From contig CALXHS010000025.1 of the NCBI GenBank assembly GCA_944388165.1, positions 1 through 46,348 on the forward strand: a DNA stretch of 46,348 bases, in the 5' to 3' direction. A program made the position numbers and the translations under genes. The DNA comes from an uncultured Gemmiger sp. Lineage in GTDB: Bacteria > Bacillota > Clostridia > Oscillospirales > Ruminococcaceae. Positions 30,824-41,957 of this stretch are shown here, piece after piece; position 1 is the first letter of the stretch, and each line of letters starts with the position of its first letter. The notes beneath the pieces were generated by a model. That model made no database searches. It was not told the origin of the DNA and worked only from the letters and a program-made list of their open reading frames with translations.

Positions 30824-31921
30824 ATGGCGAGAGTGTATAATTTCAGTGCAGGGCCTTCGATGCTGCCCGAGAGCGTGCTGCGCACAGCGCAGGCAGAGCT
30901 GCTGGATTATCACGGGTCCGGTCAGAGCGTGATGGAGATGAGCCACCGCAGCAAGTGGTTCGATGAGATCATCCAGAACACCGAAGCCGCCATGCGCCGG
31001 GTGCTGAACGTGCCTGACAATTATAAGATCGGCTTTTTCCAGGGCGGCGCCACCCAGCAGTTCGCCATGGTGCCGCTGAACTTCATGACCACCGGCACCG
31101 CCGATTACCTGGTCACCGGCAACTTCAGCAAAAAGGCCGCCGAGGAAGCCGCCAAGTTCGGCACCGCCCGCATTGCGGCATCCAGCAAGGACAAGAACTT
31201 CACCTACATTCCCGACGTGAAGGCCATTGAATATGACCCCAACGCCAGCTACATCCACATCTGCCAGAACAACACCATCTTCGGCACCACCTTCGTGGAT
31301 GTGCCCCAGGTGGAGGGCATTCCCCTGGTGGCGGATATGAGCTCCATGATCTTCTCCCAGCCCACCGATGTGAGCAAGTATGGCTGCATCTACTTCGGCG
31401 TACAGAAGAACGTGGCCCCCGCCGGCATGGCTGTGGCCATCATCCGGGAAGACCTGCTGGGCCACAGCGCCAAGGGCATCGACGCCGACAAGATCCCCAC
31501 CATGATGAACTACACCACCCTGCTGAAGGCGGACAGCATGTACAACACCCCGCCTTGCTGGTGCATCTACATGACCGGCCTGGTCATGGATTACCTGGAG
31601 AAAGAGATCGGCGGCCTGGCCGAGATGCAGAAGATCAACGAAGCCAAGGCCCAGGTGCTGTACGACTATCTGGACAGCCAGGACTTTTTCCACAATCCGG
31701 TGGAAAAGCCCTACCGCAGCCGGATGAACGTGACCTTCACCTCCCCCACCCCGGAACTGGACAAAGCCTTCTGCGCCCAGGCCGCCGAAGCGGGCCTGCT
31801 GAACCTGAAGGGTCACCGCCTGGTGGGCGGCATGCGGGCTTCCATCTACAACGCCATGCCGCCCCAGGGCGTGCAGGCGCTGGTGGAATTCATGGAGAAG
31901 TTCCGCAAGGAAAACGTCTGA
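30824..31921 (+). CDS. serC: Phosphoserine aminotransferase
   Basis: A 365-aa PLP enzyme that converts 3-phosphohydroxypyruvate and glutamate to phosphoserine, the second step of serine synthesis. Visible: RVYNFSAGPSMLPESVL at the N-terminus, GQSVMEMSHRS, GGATQQFAM and the PLP lysine in FGVQKNVAPAG (Lys195). The end has RPQGMR-like phosphate-site residues in GHRLVGGMRASIYNAMP. Start ATG 30824 follows AGGAGGGG. It is 36 nt upstream of serA in one operon. serB is not in the window. Confidence 0.97.
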   Translation: MARVYNFSAGPSMLPESVLRTAQAELLDYHGSGQSVMEMSHRSKWFDEIIQNTEAAMRRVLNVPDNYKIGFFQGGATQQFAMVPLNFMTTGTADYLVTGNFSKKAAEEAAKFGTARIAASSKDKNFTYIPDVKAIEYDPNASYIHICQNNTIFGTTFVDVPQVEGIPLVADMSSMIFSQPTDVSKYGCIYFGVQKNVAPAGMAVAIIREDLLGHSAKGIDADKIPTMMNYTTLLKADSMYNTPPCWCIYMTGLVMDYLEKEIGGLAEMQKINEAKAQVLYDYLDSQDFFHNPVEKPYRSRMNVTFTSPTPELDKAFCAQAAEAGLLNLKGHRLVGGMRASIYNAMPPQGVQALVEFMEKFRKENV

Positions 31922-31957
31922 ACCGGCACAATGCAATGAACAGGAGGCCGAACGCCG

Positions 31958-33118
31958 ATGTATACCATTAAGACCATGAACGCCATCTCCCCCGTGGGCC
32001 TGGCCAAGCTGCCCGCCGGGGTGTTTGAGATCGACAACGACGCCGCCGCGCCCCAGGGCATTCTGGTGCGCAGCGCCGACATGCACGAAGCTCCCCTGCC
32101 CGAAAGCCTGCTGGCCATTGCCCGGGCGGGCGCCGGCACCAACAACATCCCCATCGACCGCTGCACCGAGGCGGGCATCGTGGTGTTCAACACCCCCGGC
32201 GCCAACGCCAACGCGGTGGCAGAACTGGTGGTGGGCGCCCTGGTTGCAGGCAGCCGCAACATGCCCGACGCCATCCAGTGGGCCAAGGGGCTGAAGGGCA
32301 GCCCCACCCTGGCCAAGGATGTGGAAAAGGGTAAGAAGCAGTTTGTGGGCCCCGAACTGCGGGGCAAGACCCTGGGCGTTATCGGTCTGGGTGCCATCGG
32401 CGCCCGGGTGGCCAACGCCGCCGTGGCCCTGGGCATGGAAGTGCTGGGCTATGACCCCTACATCAGCATCGACGCAGCCTGGAGCCTGTCCCGCAGCGTA
32501 CAGCACTGTGTGGCTCTCAGCGACATGCTCCCCCGCTGCGACTATCTCACCATCCATGTTCCCTACATGCCCTCCACCAAGCACACCATCAACACCCAGA
32601 CCCTGGCCATGTGCAAGGACGGTGTGCGGGTGCTGAACTTCGCCCGGGGCGAACTGGTGGACAATGCCGCCATGCTGGACGCCCTGAGCACCGGCAAGGC
32701 CGCCTCCTACTTCTGCGATTTCCCGGCGGAAGAACTGCTGGGTGTCCACGGTGTCTACTGCACCCCGCACCTGGGCGCTTCCACCCCGGAAAGCGAAACC
32801 AACTGCGCCGTGATGGCCGCCACAGAGCTGAGCGATTACCTGCGCAACGGCAACATCACCCACAGCGTGAACCTGCCTGACGTGCAGCAGCCCCGCATGG
32901 GCGGACGGCGCATCTGCATGATCCACAAAAATGCTCCCGGCGTGATCTCTGCCATCACCGGCGTGCTCACCACCGCCAGCCTGAACATCGAAAACATGGT
33001 GAACAAGAGCAAGAAAGACGTTGCCTATACCATGCTGGACGTGACCGGCACCATCGACGACGCCCTGGCCGGCAAGCTGGCCGCCATCCCCGACGCCATC
33101 CGGGTGCGCATCCTGTAA
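31958..33118 (+). CDS. serA: D-3-phosphoglycerate dehydrogenase with ACT domain
   Basis: A 386-aa NAD-dependent enzyme for the first step of serine synthesis. The nucleotide-binding motif is GVIGLGAIGARVAN. Catalytic Arg230 is in NFARGELVD, the acid is in the AEELLG region, and His271 is in CTPHLGAST. A short C-terminal ACT domain (about 315-386, NAPGVISAITGVLTTASLNI) probably senses serine or another amino acid; the intervening ASB domain of long SerA forms is absent. Start ATG 31958 follows CAGGAGG. Second gene of serC-serA, with a terminator after it. Confidence 0.97.
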   Translation: MYTIKTMNAISPVGLAKLPAGVFEIDNDAAAPQGILVRSADMHEAPLPESLLAIARAGAGTNNIPIDRCTEAGIVVFNTPGANANAVAELVVGALVAGSRNMPDAIQWAKGLKGSPTLAKDVEKGKKQFVGPELRGKTLGVIGLGAIGARVANAAVALGMEVLGYDPYISIDAAWSLSRSVQHCVALSDMLPRCDYLTIHVPYMPSTKHTINTQTLAMCKDGVRVLNFARGELVDNAAMLDALSTGKAASYFCDFPAEELLGVHGVYCTPHLGASTPESETNCAVMAATELSDYLRNGNITHSVNLPDVQQPRMGGRRICMIHKNAPGVISAITGVLTTASLNIENMVNKSKKDVAYTMLDVTGTIDDALAGKLAAIPDAIRVRIL

Positions 33119-33146
33119 CATCCTCCCATTTCATCACAGTCAAAAA

Positions 33147-33187
33147 CAGGCACCTTCGGCTTTCCGGGCCGGGGGTGCCTGCTTTTG
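33147..33187 (+). terminator. Terminator of serC-serA
   Basis: A stem CAGGCACC/GGTGCCTG with an inner GC-rich hairpin, then CTTTTGG. It is convergent with the small membrane protein gene on the other strand. Confidence 0.65.
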
Positions 33188-33207
33188 GCTGACGGGCTGC
33201 CCGCAGA

Positions 33208-33390
33208 TCAGCGGGTATACTGGGAAATCATGTGGTCCAGTTCCTTCAGCGCATTTTCGGCGCCTTTGGTCATCTTGTTCATGGTGCGGCGCATCTGGCG
33301 CTGGTCATGGGTGGCCACATACACGGCGGCGGCACCTACGGCGGTGCCCATGGCGGCGGTGGCCATACTGGTCATGGTGTTGTTTTTCAT
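33208..33390 (-). CDS. Small 60-aa membrane protein
   Basis: Start ATG 33390 follows AAAGGAG by about 11 nt. One weakly hydrophobic Ala/Gly/Met-rich helix (MATAAMGTAVGAAAVYVA) is followed by a basic, then amphipathic tail (RQMRRTMNKMTKGAENALKELDHMI). The layout resembles YtxH-like small membrane proteins. An in-frame ATG at 33465 would add 25 residues but lacks a ribosome site. Function unknown. Confidence 0.65.
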   Translation of the reverse strand: MKNNTMTSMATAAMGTAVGAAAVYVATHDQRQMRRTMNKMTKGAENALKELDHMISQYTR

Positions 33391-33553
33391 GGTAAAACGG
33401 CTCCTTTCGGTGTGGTAAATCCCTGTTTTCGGGGTCAGTGATAGTTTTCCAAACAGTTTCGCCATTATGCGTCTTTTTTTCTCCCGCCTGATGTGATAAA
33501 ATCATCTCACCGCCCGAAAAGGGCAAAATCTCCACGAAAAGAGCGTGCGTTTC

Positions 33554-34384
33554 ATGTCAGCTGCCCCCAAAACCGTTTTGTGTATCCACGACCTGCCCGG
33601 GTTCGGGCGGGCCGGGCTTTCGGTCATTGTGCCCATCCTGTCGGCGCTGGGCGTGCAGGCGGTGGCGGTGCCCACCTCGGTACTGTCCACCCACACCGGC
33701 GGTCTGGGCGCACCGGCAAGACTTTCCAGCCCGGGGTACGGCCCGGCGGCCCTGGCCCATTACCGGCGGCTGGGGGTGCGGTTCGACTGTATCTATTCCG
33801 GTTACCTGAGCGAACCGGAACAGGCACTGCTGGTGGAACAGGCCATGGAATACTGGCCCGACGCCCTGACCGTGGTGGACCCGGTGATGGGCGACAACGG
33901 ACGGATGTACAGCGGCCTGGCCCAGGAGATGATCCCCGCTCTGTTCAATCTGTGCAGCAAGGCGGACATGATCCTGCCCAACGCCACCGAGGCTGCCCTG
34001 CTGCTGGGCGACGCCCTGCCCGCACCCGGTTCCGCCACGCCGGAATCCGCCGCGGACGCTGCTACCCGGCTGACCCGCATCTGCCCCCACGTGCTGCTTA
34101 CCGGGGTGACAGCCGGGCACAGCGTGGTCTGCGCCGGGGCGGACAAAAACGGTGCGTCCTACACCGTGCGCACTCCTTTGGTACCACGGATGTTCCACGG
34201 CACAGGGGATATCTTCGGCGCGGTGCTGGTGGGGCGCCTTCTGCAGGGCAACGTGCCCGAAGCCGCCGCTCAGGCAGCCGCCGTTTTTGTGGGGGACTGC
34301 CTGCGCGCCACCCCGGAAGGCGCCGATGAGCGCCTGGGCGTGTGGCTGGAATCGGTGCTGGGCAAGCTGATCCCCGGCGCGTGA
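33554..34384 (+). CDS. pdxY: Pyridoxal/pyridoxamine kinase-like protein (PfkB/ribokinase superfamily)
   Basis: A 276-aa protein close to the PdxK/PdxY kinases that phosphorylate B6 vitamers. Visible: VLCIHDLPGFGRAGLSVIVPILSALG (substrate site), PTSVLSTHTGG, VVDPVMGDNGRMYSGL, LPNATEAALLLG and the catalytic anion hole MFHGTGDIFGAVL. PLP supply would serve the many PLP enzymes here (PatB-like, SerC). ATG 33554 is chosen; the ribosome site is weak (AAAAGAG, about 10 nt upstream) and a GTG at 33545 is too close to it. Some homologues phosphorylate hydroxymethylpyrimidine instead. Confidence 0.88.
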   Translation: MSAAPKTVLCIHDLPGFGRAGLSVIVPILSALGVQAVAVPTSVLSTHTGGLGAPARLSSPGYGPAALAHYRRLGVRFDCIYSGYLSEPEQALLVEQAMEYWPDALTVVDPVMGDNGRMYSGLAQEMIPALFNLCSKADMILPNATEAALLLGDALPAPGSATPESAADAATRLTRICPHVLLTGVTAGHSVVCAGADKNGASYTVRTPLVPRMFHGTGDIFGAVLVGRLLQGNVPEAAAQAAAVFVGDCLRATPEGADERLGVWLESVLGKLIPGA

Positions 34385-34424
34385 ATTTTCCCTGCCAATA
34401 TTTTACATAAGGAAGTTGAAAACA

Positions 34425-34922
34425 ATGCCTGTTCTGAACATTGTCCTGGTGGAGCCCCAGATTCCCCAGAACACCGGCAACGTGGCCCGCACCTGCGCGG
34501 TGACCGGAGCCCGGCTGCACCTGGTGGGGCCCATGGGCTTTACCATCGACGACAAAAAATTGAAGCGAGCCGGTCTTGACTATTGGCCCCAGCTTGATAT
34601 AACATACTATCAAGGTCTTTCGGACTTTCTGGCAACCAATCCCGGCCCGTTTTACTATTTTTCTTCCAAAGCGCCCCACCGTCACACGGACATTTCTTAT
34701 CCCGACGGTGCGTATCTTGTCTTCGGGCGGGAGGATGCCGGTCTGCCCGAAGAACTGCTGGCCGCCAACCCCGATTCCTGCGTACGCATTCCCATGCGGC
34801 GGGGGGAACGCTGCCTGAATTTGTCCAACTCTGTGGCGGTGGGCGTGTACGAAGCCCTGCGCCAGTGGGACTTTGCCGACCTGGAAACCCAGGGACAACT
34901 GACAAAATACAAATGGAAGTGA
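34425..34922 (+). CDS. trmL: tRNA (cytidine/uridine-2'-O-)-methyltransferase TrmL
   Basis: A 165-aa SPOUT-knot methyltransferase that methylates the wobble base of some Leu tRNAs. Motifs: LVEPQIPQNTGNVARTCAVTG, LHLVGPMGF, LVFGREDAGLPEELL and LNLSNSVAVGVYEALRQW (the knot). Start ATG 34425 follows TAAGGAAG; a TTG at 34416 is less likely. It lies 40 nt after the kinase and overlaps or abuts the DegV start region, probably one operon. Confidence 0.95.
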   Translation: MPVLNIVLVEPQIPQNTGNVARTCAVTGARLHLVGPMGFTIDDKKLKRAGLDYWPQLDITYYQGLSDFLATNPGPFYYFSSKAPHRHTDISYPDGAYLVFGREDAGLPEELLAANPDSCVRIPMRRGERCLNLSNSVAVGVYEALRQWDFADLETQGQLTKYKWK

Positions 34923-34939
34923 GAGAAGTGAGCACACCG

Positions 34940-35845
34940 ATGGAACGCAAACTTGCCATTGTGACCGATTCCAGCTGTGACATCCCCAAGGAAACAGCGG
35001 AAAAATACGGTATTGACGTCTATGACTTCCCCATCAACCTGGACGGGAAGGAATACTTCGAGCGCCGGGACCTGACTTACGACCAGTTCTATGAATTGAT
35101 GCGCAACGCCGCCGGCGTGCCCACCACCGCTGCCATCACGGCCATGCAGTGGCTGGAGATCTACACCCGCTATGCTGACGAAGGCTACACCGATGTGCTG
35201 CATGTAAGCATCAACAGCGGCGGGTCTGCCACCTACGGCTACGCCCAGCAGGCTGCGGCCCAGCTGGCGGAAGAACGCCCCGACTGCCGCATGAAGATCC
35301 ACCTGGTGGACAGCCACACCTATTCCATGGTGTTCGGTTACTATCTGTGCGAATGCGCCCGCAAGCTGCGCAACGGCGGCGAGCTGCACGGCTGCATCGC
35401 TGAGCTGGAGCAAAAGTACGCCTGCGTGGAAGCCTGCCTGGCGGCATACAGCCTGAAACAGATGAAGAAATCCGGACGCATTTCTGCCGCGGCCGCCTTT
35501 GCGGGCGAGCTGCTGGGCCTGCGCCCGGTCATCAGCCTGAACGACGGCATCAGCCATGTGGAGGCCAAAGTCCGCGGCGACGCGGCTGTGCCCCCCGCCA
35601 TGGTGAAATGGGTCAAGACCCGGGTAGATGACATGCGTCAGACCCCCTACATGATCGCCTACACCTCCAGCACGGCCAAGCGCGACGAGCTGCTCAAGCT
35701 GTGCAAGAAGGAGTTCGGTCATCCGCCCATGGCGGTGTTCCAGCTGGGCGGCGTGGTCAGCGCCAACACCGGCCCCGACGCCATTGCCCTGATTTATGAA
35801 GGCAAACCCCGCCGCTTGGTAGACTACCAGCCTTCCCTGCCCTGA
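34940..35845 (+). CDS. DegV family fatty-acid-binding protein
   Basis: A 301-aa protein with the DegV fold. It starts MERKLAIVTDSSCDIP, with the family VTDSxxDIP motif, then HVSINSGGSATYGYAQQAA and VDSHTYSMVFG, and a C-terminal domain with GLRPVISLNDG and QLGGVVSANTGPDAIALIYEG. Family members bind fatty acids and some (FakB) present them to the FakA kinase; no fakA is seen here. Start is uncertain: ATG 34940 (GAGAGAAG upstream), GTG 34928 or ATG 34913 overlapping trmL. It is translationally close to trmL. Confidence 0.92.
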   Translation: MERKLAIVTDSSCDIPKETAEKYGIDVYDFPINLDGKEYFERRDLTYDQFYELMRNAAGVPTTAAITAMQWLEIYTRYADEGYTDVLHVSINSGGSATYGYAQQAAAQLAEERPDCRMKIHLVDSHTYSMVFGYYLCECARKLRNGGELHGCIAELEQKYACVEACLAAYSLKQMKKSGRISAAAAFAGELLGLRPVISLNDGISHVEAKVRGDAAVPPAMVKWVKTRVDDMRQTPYMIAYTSSTAKRDELLKLCKKEFGHPPMAVFQLGGVVSANTGPDAIALIYEGKPRRLVDYQPSLP

Positions 35846-35983
35846 TCCCTGATCCTGCGGGCCGTCACCCTCACCGTTTGATGTATTCCCCCGCCCTTTG
35901 CGGCGTGGAAAGTGCATTGTCGGCGGGGCGGCGGCCCTTTTTGCTGCGGATTTTTATTTTGGTGTGAAAAGGATGTGGAACCC

Positions 35984-37387
35984 ATGCAGACGAGCAATAC
36001 CCTGACCTTGCGGGAATGTGTTTTGGGCGACCGCCCGTTCTACCGCCATGTGGCGGTGGTGGTTATGCCCATTATCGTGCAGAACACCCTGTCCAACGTA
36101 GTAAGCCTGCTGGATAACGTGATGGTGGGCCAGGTGGGCACCCTGCCCATGAGCGCCGTGGCTATCATCAACCAGCTGTTCTTTGTGTACAATCTGGTGA
36201 TCTGGGGCAGCCTGGCCGGCGCGGGCATCTTCGGTGCCCAGTTTTACGGCCGGGGCAACATGGAAGGAGTGCGCCAGACCTTCCGCATCAAGCTGGTCAC
36301 GGCGGCGGTCCTCACCGCCGGGGCCATCCTGCTGTTTGTGAGCGCCGGAACTCCCCTCATCACCCAATATCTGAAGGGCGATACCTCCCCCGCCGACGCA
36401 GCCGCCACCCTGGTATACGCCCGGCAATACCTGTGGGTCATGCTGGTGGGACTGGTGCCCTTCGCCCTGACCCAGGCCTATGCGGGCACGCTGCGGGAAT
36501 CCGGCCAGACCACCCTGCCCATGAAGGCCAGCATGACCGCCATGGTGGTGAACTTCATCCTCAACGCCCTGCTGATTTTCGGCCTGTTCGGCCTGCCGGC
36601 TCTGGGGGTCATGGGCGCGGGCATCGCCACCTCCGTTTCCCGCTTTGTGGAATGTGCCATGGTGGTTATCAGCGCCCACCGCAGCACCCAGCGGTACCCG
36701 TTCTTCATAGGGGTGTACCGGAATTTCCACATTCCGGCAGCCCTGGCCCGGGAAGTGGCCATCAAGGGCGCGCCCCTGCTGATGAACGAATTTCTGTGGA
36801 GTGTGAGCCAGGCGGCCCTGCTGCAGTGCTATTCGGTGCGAGGCATCCAGGTGGTGGCGGCGCTGAACATCTGCAGCACCATTACCGTCATCTTCAACGA
36901 GGTTTTCCTCTCCCTGGGCAATGCCACCGCCATCCTGGTGGGCCAGGAACTGGGTGCCGGACGCAAGGACGGTGCCCGCCGCACCGCCTGGCGGATGATC
37001 TGCCTGAGCGTGAGCAGCTGCCTGATCATGGGCACCCTGCTGGCCCTGTTCAGCCCGCTGATTCCCCAGATCTACAACACCGAAGCCGCCATCCGCGGCA
37101 CCGCCTCCAGCCTGATCCGCATGGCGGCGCTGTGCATGCCTCTGTTTGCCGCTTCCAACGCCATGTACTTTACCCTGCGTTCGGGGGGCAAGACCTTCAT
37201 CACCTTCCTGTTCGACAGCTGCTTCACCTGGGCCGCCAACGTGCCCATGGCCTTTGTGCTCACCCGGTTCACCGGTCTGAACATCGTGCTGGTCTACTTC
37301 CTGGTGAACGTACTGGACCTGATCAAGTGCATCCTGGGCTTTGTTCTGGTCAAGGGCAGTTCCTGGGTGAAAACCATCGTGGAATAA
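35984..37387 (+). CDS. MATE family efflux transporter (second copy)
   Basis: A 467-aa membrane protein with about 12 transmembrane segments (VAVVVMPIIVQNTLSNVVSLLDNVMVG at the first; GAPLLMNEFLWSVSQAALLQ at the second half). It differs clearly from the MATE gene at 9.0 kb, so it is a separate family member rather than a recent duplicate. ATG 35984 follows AAAAGGA by about 11 nt; the longer frame from 35912 has no ribosome site. A terminator follows and carries the queT promoter. Confidence 0.92.
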   Translation: MQTSNTLTLRECVLGDRPFYRHVAVVVMPIIVQNTLSNVVSLLDNVMVGQVGTLPMSAVAIINQLFFVYNLVIWGSLAGAGIFGAQFYGRGNMEGVRQTFRIKLVTAAVLTAGAILLFVSAGTPLITQYLKGDTSPADAAATLVYARQYLWVMLVGLVPFALTQAYAGTLRESGQTTLPMKASMTAMVVNFILNALLIFGLFGLPALGVMGAGIATSVSRFVECAMVVISAHRSTQRYPFFIGVYRNFHIPAALAREVAIKGAPLLMNEFLWSVSQAALLQCYSVRGIQVVAALNICSTITVIFNEVFLSLGNATAILVGQELGAGRKDGARRTAWRMICLSVSSCLIMGTLLALFSPLIPQIYNTEAAIRGTASSLIRMAALCMPLFAASNAMYFTLRSGGKTFITFLFDSCFTWAANVPMAFVLTRFTGLNIVLVYFLVNVLDLIKCILGFVLVKGSSWVKTIVE

Positions 37388-37407
37388 CCTCCTCTTTGTC
37401 CCTCTGC

Positions 37408-37439
37408 CCCCCGGCATCTTGCAAGGCGCCGGGGGTTTT
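37408..37439 (+). terminator. Terminator of the second MATE gene, overlapping the queT promoter
   Basis: A stem CCCCCGGC/GCCGGGGG with a 12-nt loop, then TTTTG. The next gene's -35 (37419-37424) lies in its loop. Confidence 0.75.
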
Positions 37440-37447
37440 GCTATAAT
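37419..37447 (+). promoter_or_regulatory. Promoter of the preQ1-III riboswitch/queT transcript
   Basis: TTGCAA (37419-37424), 17 nt, TATAAT (37442-37447), just upstream of the riboswitch. The spacer and -35 overlap the upstream terminator hairpin. Confidence 0.7.
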
Positions 37448-37455
37448 ATCTTTTT

Positions 37456-37562
37456 GTTGAGCAACTTAGGATTTTAGGCTCCGCCGCCCGGTTTTCTGCC
37501 GTGCGGCGACAAACCGGCCGGGGCTGGCGGTCCCGCGTACGGTCAAAATCTATCCGCCGGAG
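37456..37562 (+). ncRNA. preQ1-III (class III) riboswitch
   Basis: The block matches what I remember of the preQ1-III aptamer of Faecalibacterium: GAGCAACTTAGGATTTTAGG closing as GGCTCC, a variable GC hairpin (GCCGCCCG... about 37482-37510), GGGGCTGGCGGTCCC, and finally CGGTCAAAAT followed by CCGCCGGAG. GGCGG (37526-37530) can pair with CCGCC (37554-37558) as the pseudoknot-like downstream helix next to the GGAG ribosome site at 37559-37562. Binding of pre-queuosine1 is expected to reduce translation of the following queT gene. The identification rests on strong conserved-sequence similarity and gene context, not on a covariance search. Confidence 0.9.
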
Positions 37563-37569
37563 TGTATGT

Positions 37570-38199
37570 ATGTTGAAATGGATTCTTGCGTTCGCGGCTG
37601 TCGTTGCGGCAGCCTTCCTGGGTACCCGACTGGCTCTGCGGGCTGATTCCCCCGCCGGGTCCGCCCCCCTCACGGAGGCACAGCGCACCACCCGTCTGGT
37701 CCGCTGCGCCCTGATTGCCGCGGTGTACGTGGTGCTTTGTCTGGCCCTGCAGCCCTTCAGCTACGGAGCGGTGCAGGTTCGCATTGCCGAAGCCCTCTGC
37801 CTGCTGCCCGTGTTCGGAGCCGAGTACATCATTGGCGTGACCCTGGGCTGCTTTCTGGCAAACCTGTTCGGTTCCACCGTCATTGATGTGATCTTCGGCA
37901 CCCTGGCCACCCTGCTGGCCTGCCTGGTCACCTGGCGCCTGCGCAATCTGCGCATTGCGGGTCTGGCCATTCCGGCGTCCTTGCCGCCTGTTCTCTTCAA
38001 TGCCGTCATTGTGGGCATTGAGATCACCGTCTTCTTCACCGACTACACCACCGCCAGCGCCCCCCTGTGGCTGCTGTGCGTGGGCAACGGCATTTCGGTG
38101 GGTATCGGTGAGTTGATCAGCTGCACCGTTGTGGGTGTGGCGCTGGTCAAGCTGATTGAATCCAACCGTGCGCTCAAGCGCATTTTTATCGAGAAATAA
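37570..38199 (+). CDS. queT: QueT family transporter (predicted preQ1 precursor uptake)
   Basis: A 209-aa membrane protein with about six hydrophobic segments: ILAFAAVVAAAFLG, then VRCALIAAVYVVLCLALQPFSYGAVQVRIAEALCLL, then LANLFGSTVIDVIFGTLATLLACLV. QueT proteins are ECF-type substrate-binding components thought to import queuosine precursors for tRNA modification. The riboswitch immediately upstream fits that substrate. ATG 37570 follows GGAG by 7 nt, the site controlled by the riboswitch. The N-terminal helix with a Thr/Ala-rich linker before the conserved core is longer than in many homologues. Confidence 0.92.
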   Translation: MLKWILAFAAVVAAAFLGTRLALRADSPAGSAPLTEAQRTTRLVRCALIAAVYVVLCLALQPFSYGAVQVRIAEALCLLPVFGAEYIIGVTLGCFLANLFGSTVIDVIFGTLATLLACLVTWRLRNLRIAGLAIPASLPPVLFNAVIVGIEITVFFTDYTTASAPLWLLCVGNGISVGIGELISCTVVGVALVKLIESNRALKRIFIEK

Positions 38200-38208
38200 G
38201 AGGTTTCT

Positions 38209-38859
38209 ATGCGGCCCGATGTGATTTTGTGGGACTGGAACGGTACCCTGCTGGACGATGCCCGGCTGGGCCTGGACGCGCTCAACCGTCTTTTAGCCCG
38301 GTTCGGCTATTCCCAGCGGTATGACATGGATACCTACCGGAAGATCTTCGGATTTCCGGTGGAAGAGTATTATCTGCGGGCCGGGATGGATTTTTCCCGT
38401 CACACCTTCCCCGTTCTGGCCGAAAGTTACATGGCCGATTACATCCCCAGTGCCGAAGCCTGCACCCTGGCCCCCGATGCCCGGGATGTCCTGCAGACCT
38501 TTTCGGACGCCGGGCTGCGGCAGGTCATCCTCTCCGCTTCGCCGGTGGATCTGCTGGAACAGCAGGTCGGCCGCCGGGAAGTACGGGACTACTTTGACCG
38601 CCTGCTGGGCCTGGGCGACATCTATGCCAAAAGCAAGGTGGACCTGGGGCTGAACTATCTGCAAGAAAGCGGCCTGGACCCCGCCCGTGCCGTTATGATC
38701 GGGGACACCGTCCACGATTTTGAGGTGGCCAACGCCATGGGAGTAGACTGCGTGCTGCAAAGCGCCGGGCACCAGGACGCCGGGACGCTGGCTTCCACCG
38801 GAGCCCCTGTCTTCCCCAACTTGAGCGAGGCTGCCGCTTATATTCTGGGCCGGGCCTGA
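38209..38859 (+). CDS. HAD-superfamily phosphatase (phosphoglycolate phosphatase-like)
   Basis: A 216-aa HAD hydrolase. Motif I is DWNGTLLDD (Asp9; the second residue of the usual DxD is Asn11), motif II ILSASPVD, motif III Lys in KSKVDLG and motif IV MIGDTVHDFEVANAMG. An alpha-helical cap lies between I and II. The Asp-to-Asn change at motif I occurs in several real HAD phosphatases. Substrate unknown. It lies 9 nt after queT, so it is probably translated from the same riboswitch-controlled mRNA. Confidence 0.85.
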   Translation: MRPDVILWDWNGTLLDDARLGLDALNRLLARFGYSQRYDMDTYRKIFGFPVEEYYLRAGMDFSRHTFPVLAESYMADYIPSAEACTLAPDARDVLQTFSDAGLRQVILSASPVDLLEQQVGRREVRDYFDRLLGLGDIYAKSKVDLGLNYLQESGLDPARAVMIGDTVHDFEVANAMGVDCVLQSAGHQDAGTLASTGAPVFPNLSEAAAYILGRA

Positions 38860-38903
38860 CCCCGGCGCCTGTACGGTGTTTCGACAAAAGAATATGCCTG
38901 TTT

Positions 38904-38943
38904 ACACCCGCGCAAGGTTTGACACAGACCCTTGCGCGGGTGT
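38904..38943. repeat. Perfect 14-bp inverted repeat at the secA promoter
   Basis: ACACCCGCGCAAGG (38904-38917) and its exact complement (38930-38943) with a 12-nt loop that holds the -35 TTGACA of the secA promoter. It might act as the HAD-gene terminator, but no T-run follows. The placement suggests an operator. Confidence 0.75.
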
Positions 38944-38948
38944 ATTAT
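38919..38948 (+). promoter_or_regulatory. Promoter of secA
   Basis: TTGACA (38919-38924), 18 nt, TATTAT (38943-38948), 74 nt before secA. The -35 lies in the loop of the inverted repeat and the -10 begins at its right arm. Confidence 0.65.
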
Positions 38949-39021
38949 ATTGGAGTATATCACTTTTTGCATACGACAAAACCGACCGCCTTCGGGCGGC
39001 AGAAATGATAGGGGTTCGTAT

Positions 39022-41895
<2,874 letters not shown>

Positions 41896-41906
41896 TGGAA
41901 TATTTT

Positions 41907-41936
41907 AGACCGGACCTTCGGGTCCGGTCTTTTTTA
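41907..41936 (+). terminator. Terminator of secA
   Basis: A 10-bp stem (AGACCGGACC/GGTCCGGTCT) closed by a C-UUCG-G tetraloop, then TTTTT. Confidence 0.95.
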
Positions 41937-41957
41937 TGCCAAAAGTGCGGCGGGGTC

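Noticed and set aside
9013..37387. Recent duplication of the two MATE genes
   Set aside because: The two proteins differ throughout, including at both bundle starts, so they are separate family members.
37456..37562. preQ1-I, THF or other riboswitch class for the queT leader
   Set aside because: The conserved strings do not fit the short preQ1-I aptamer or the THF aptamer; they fit preQ1-III.
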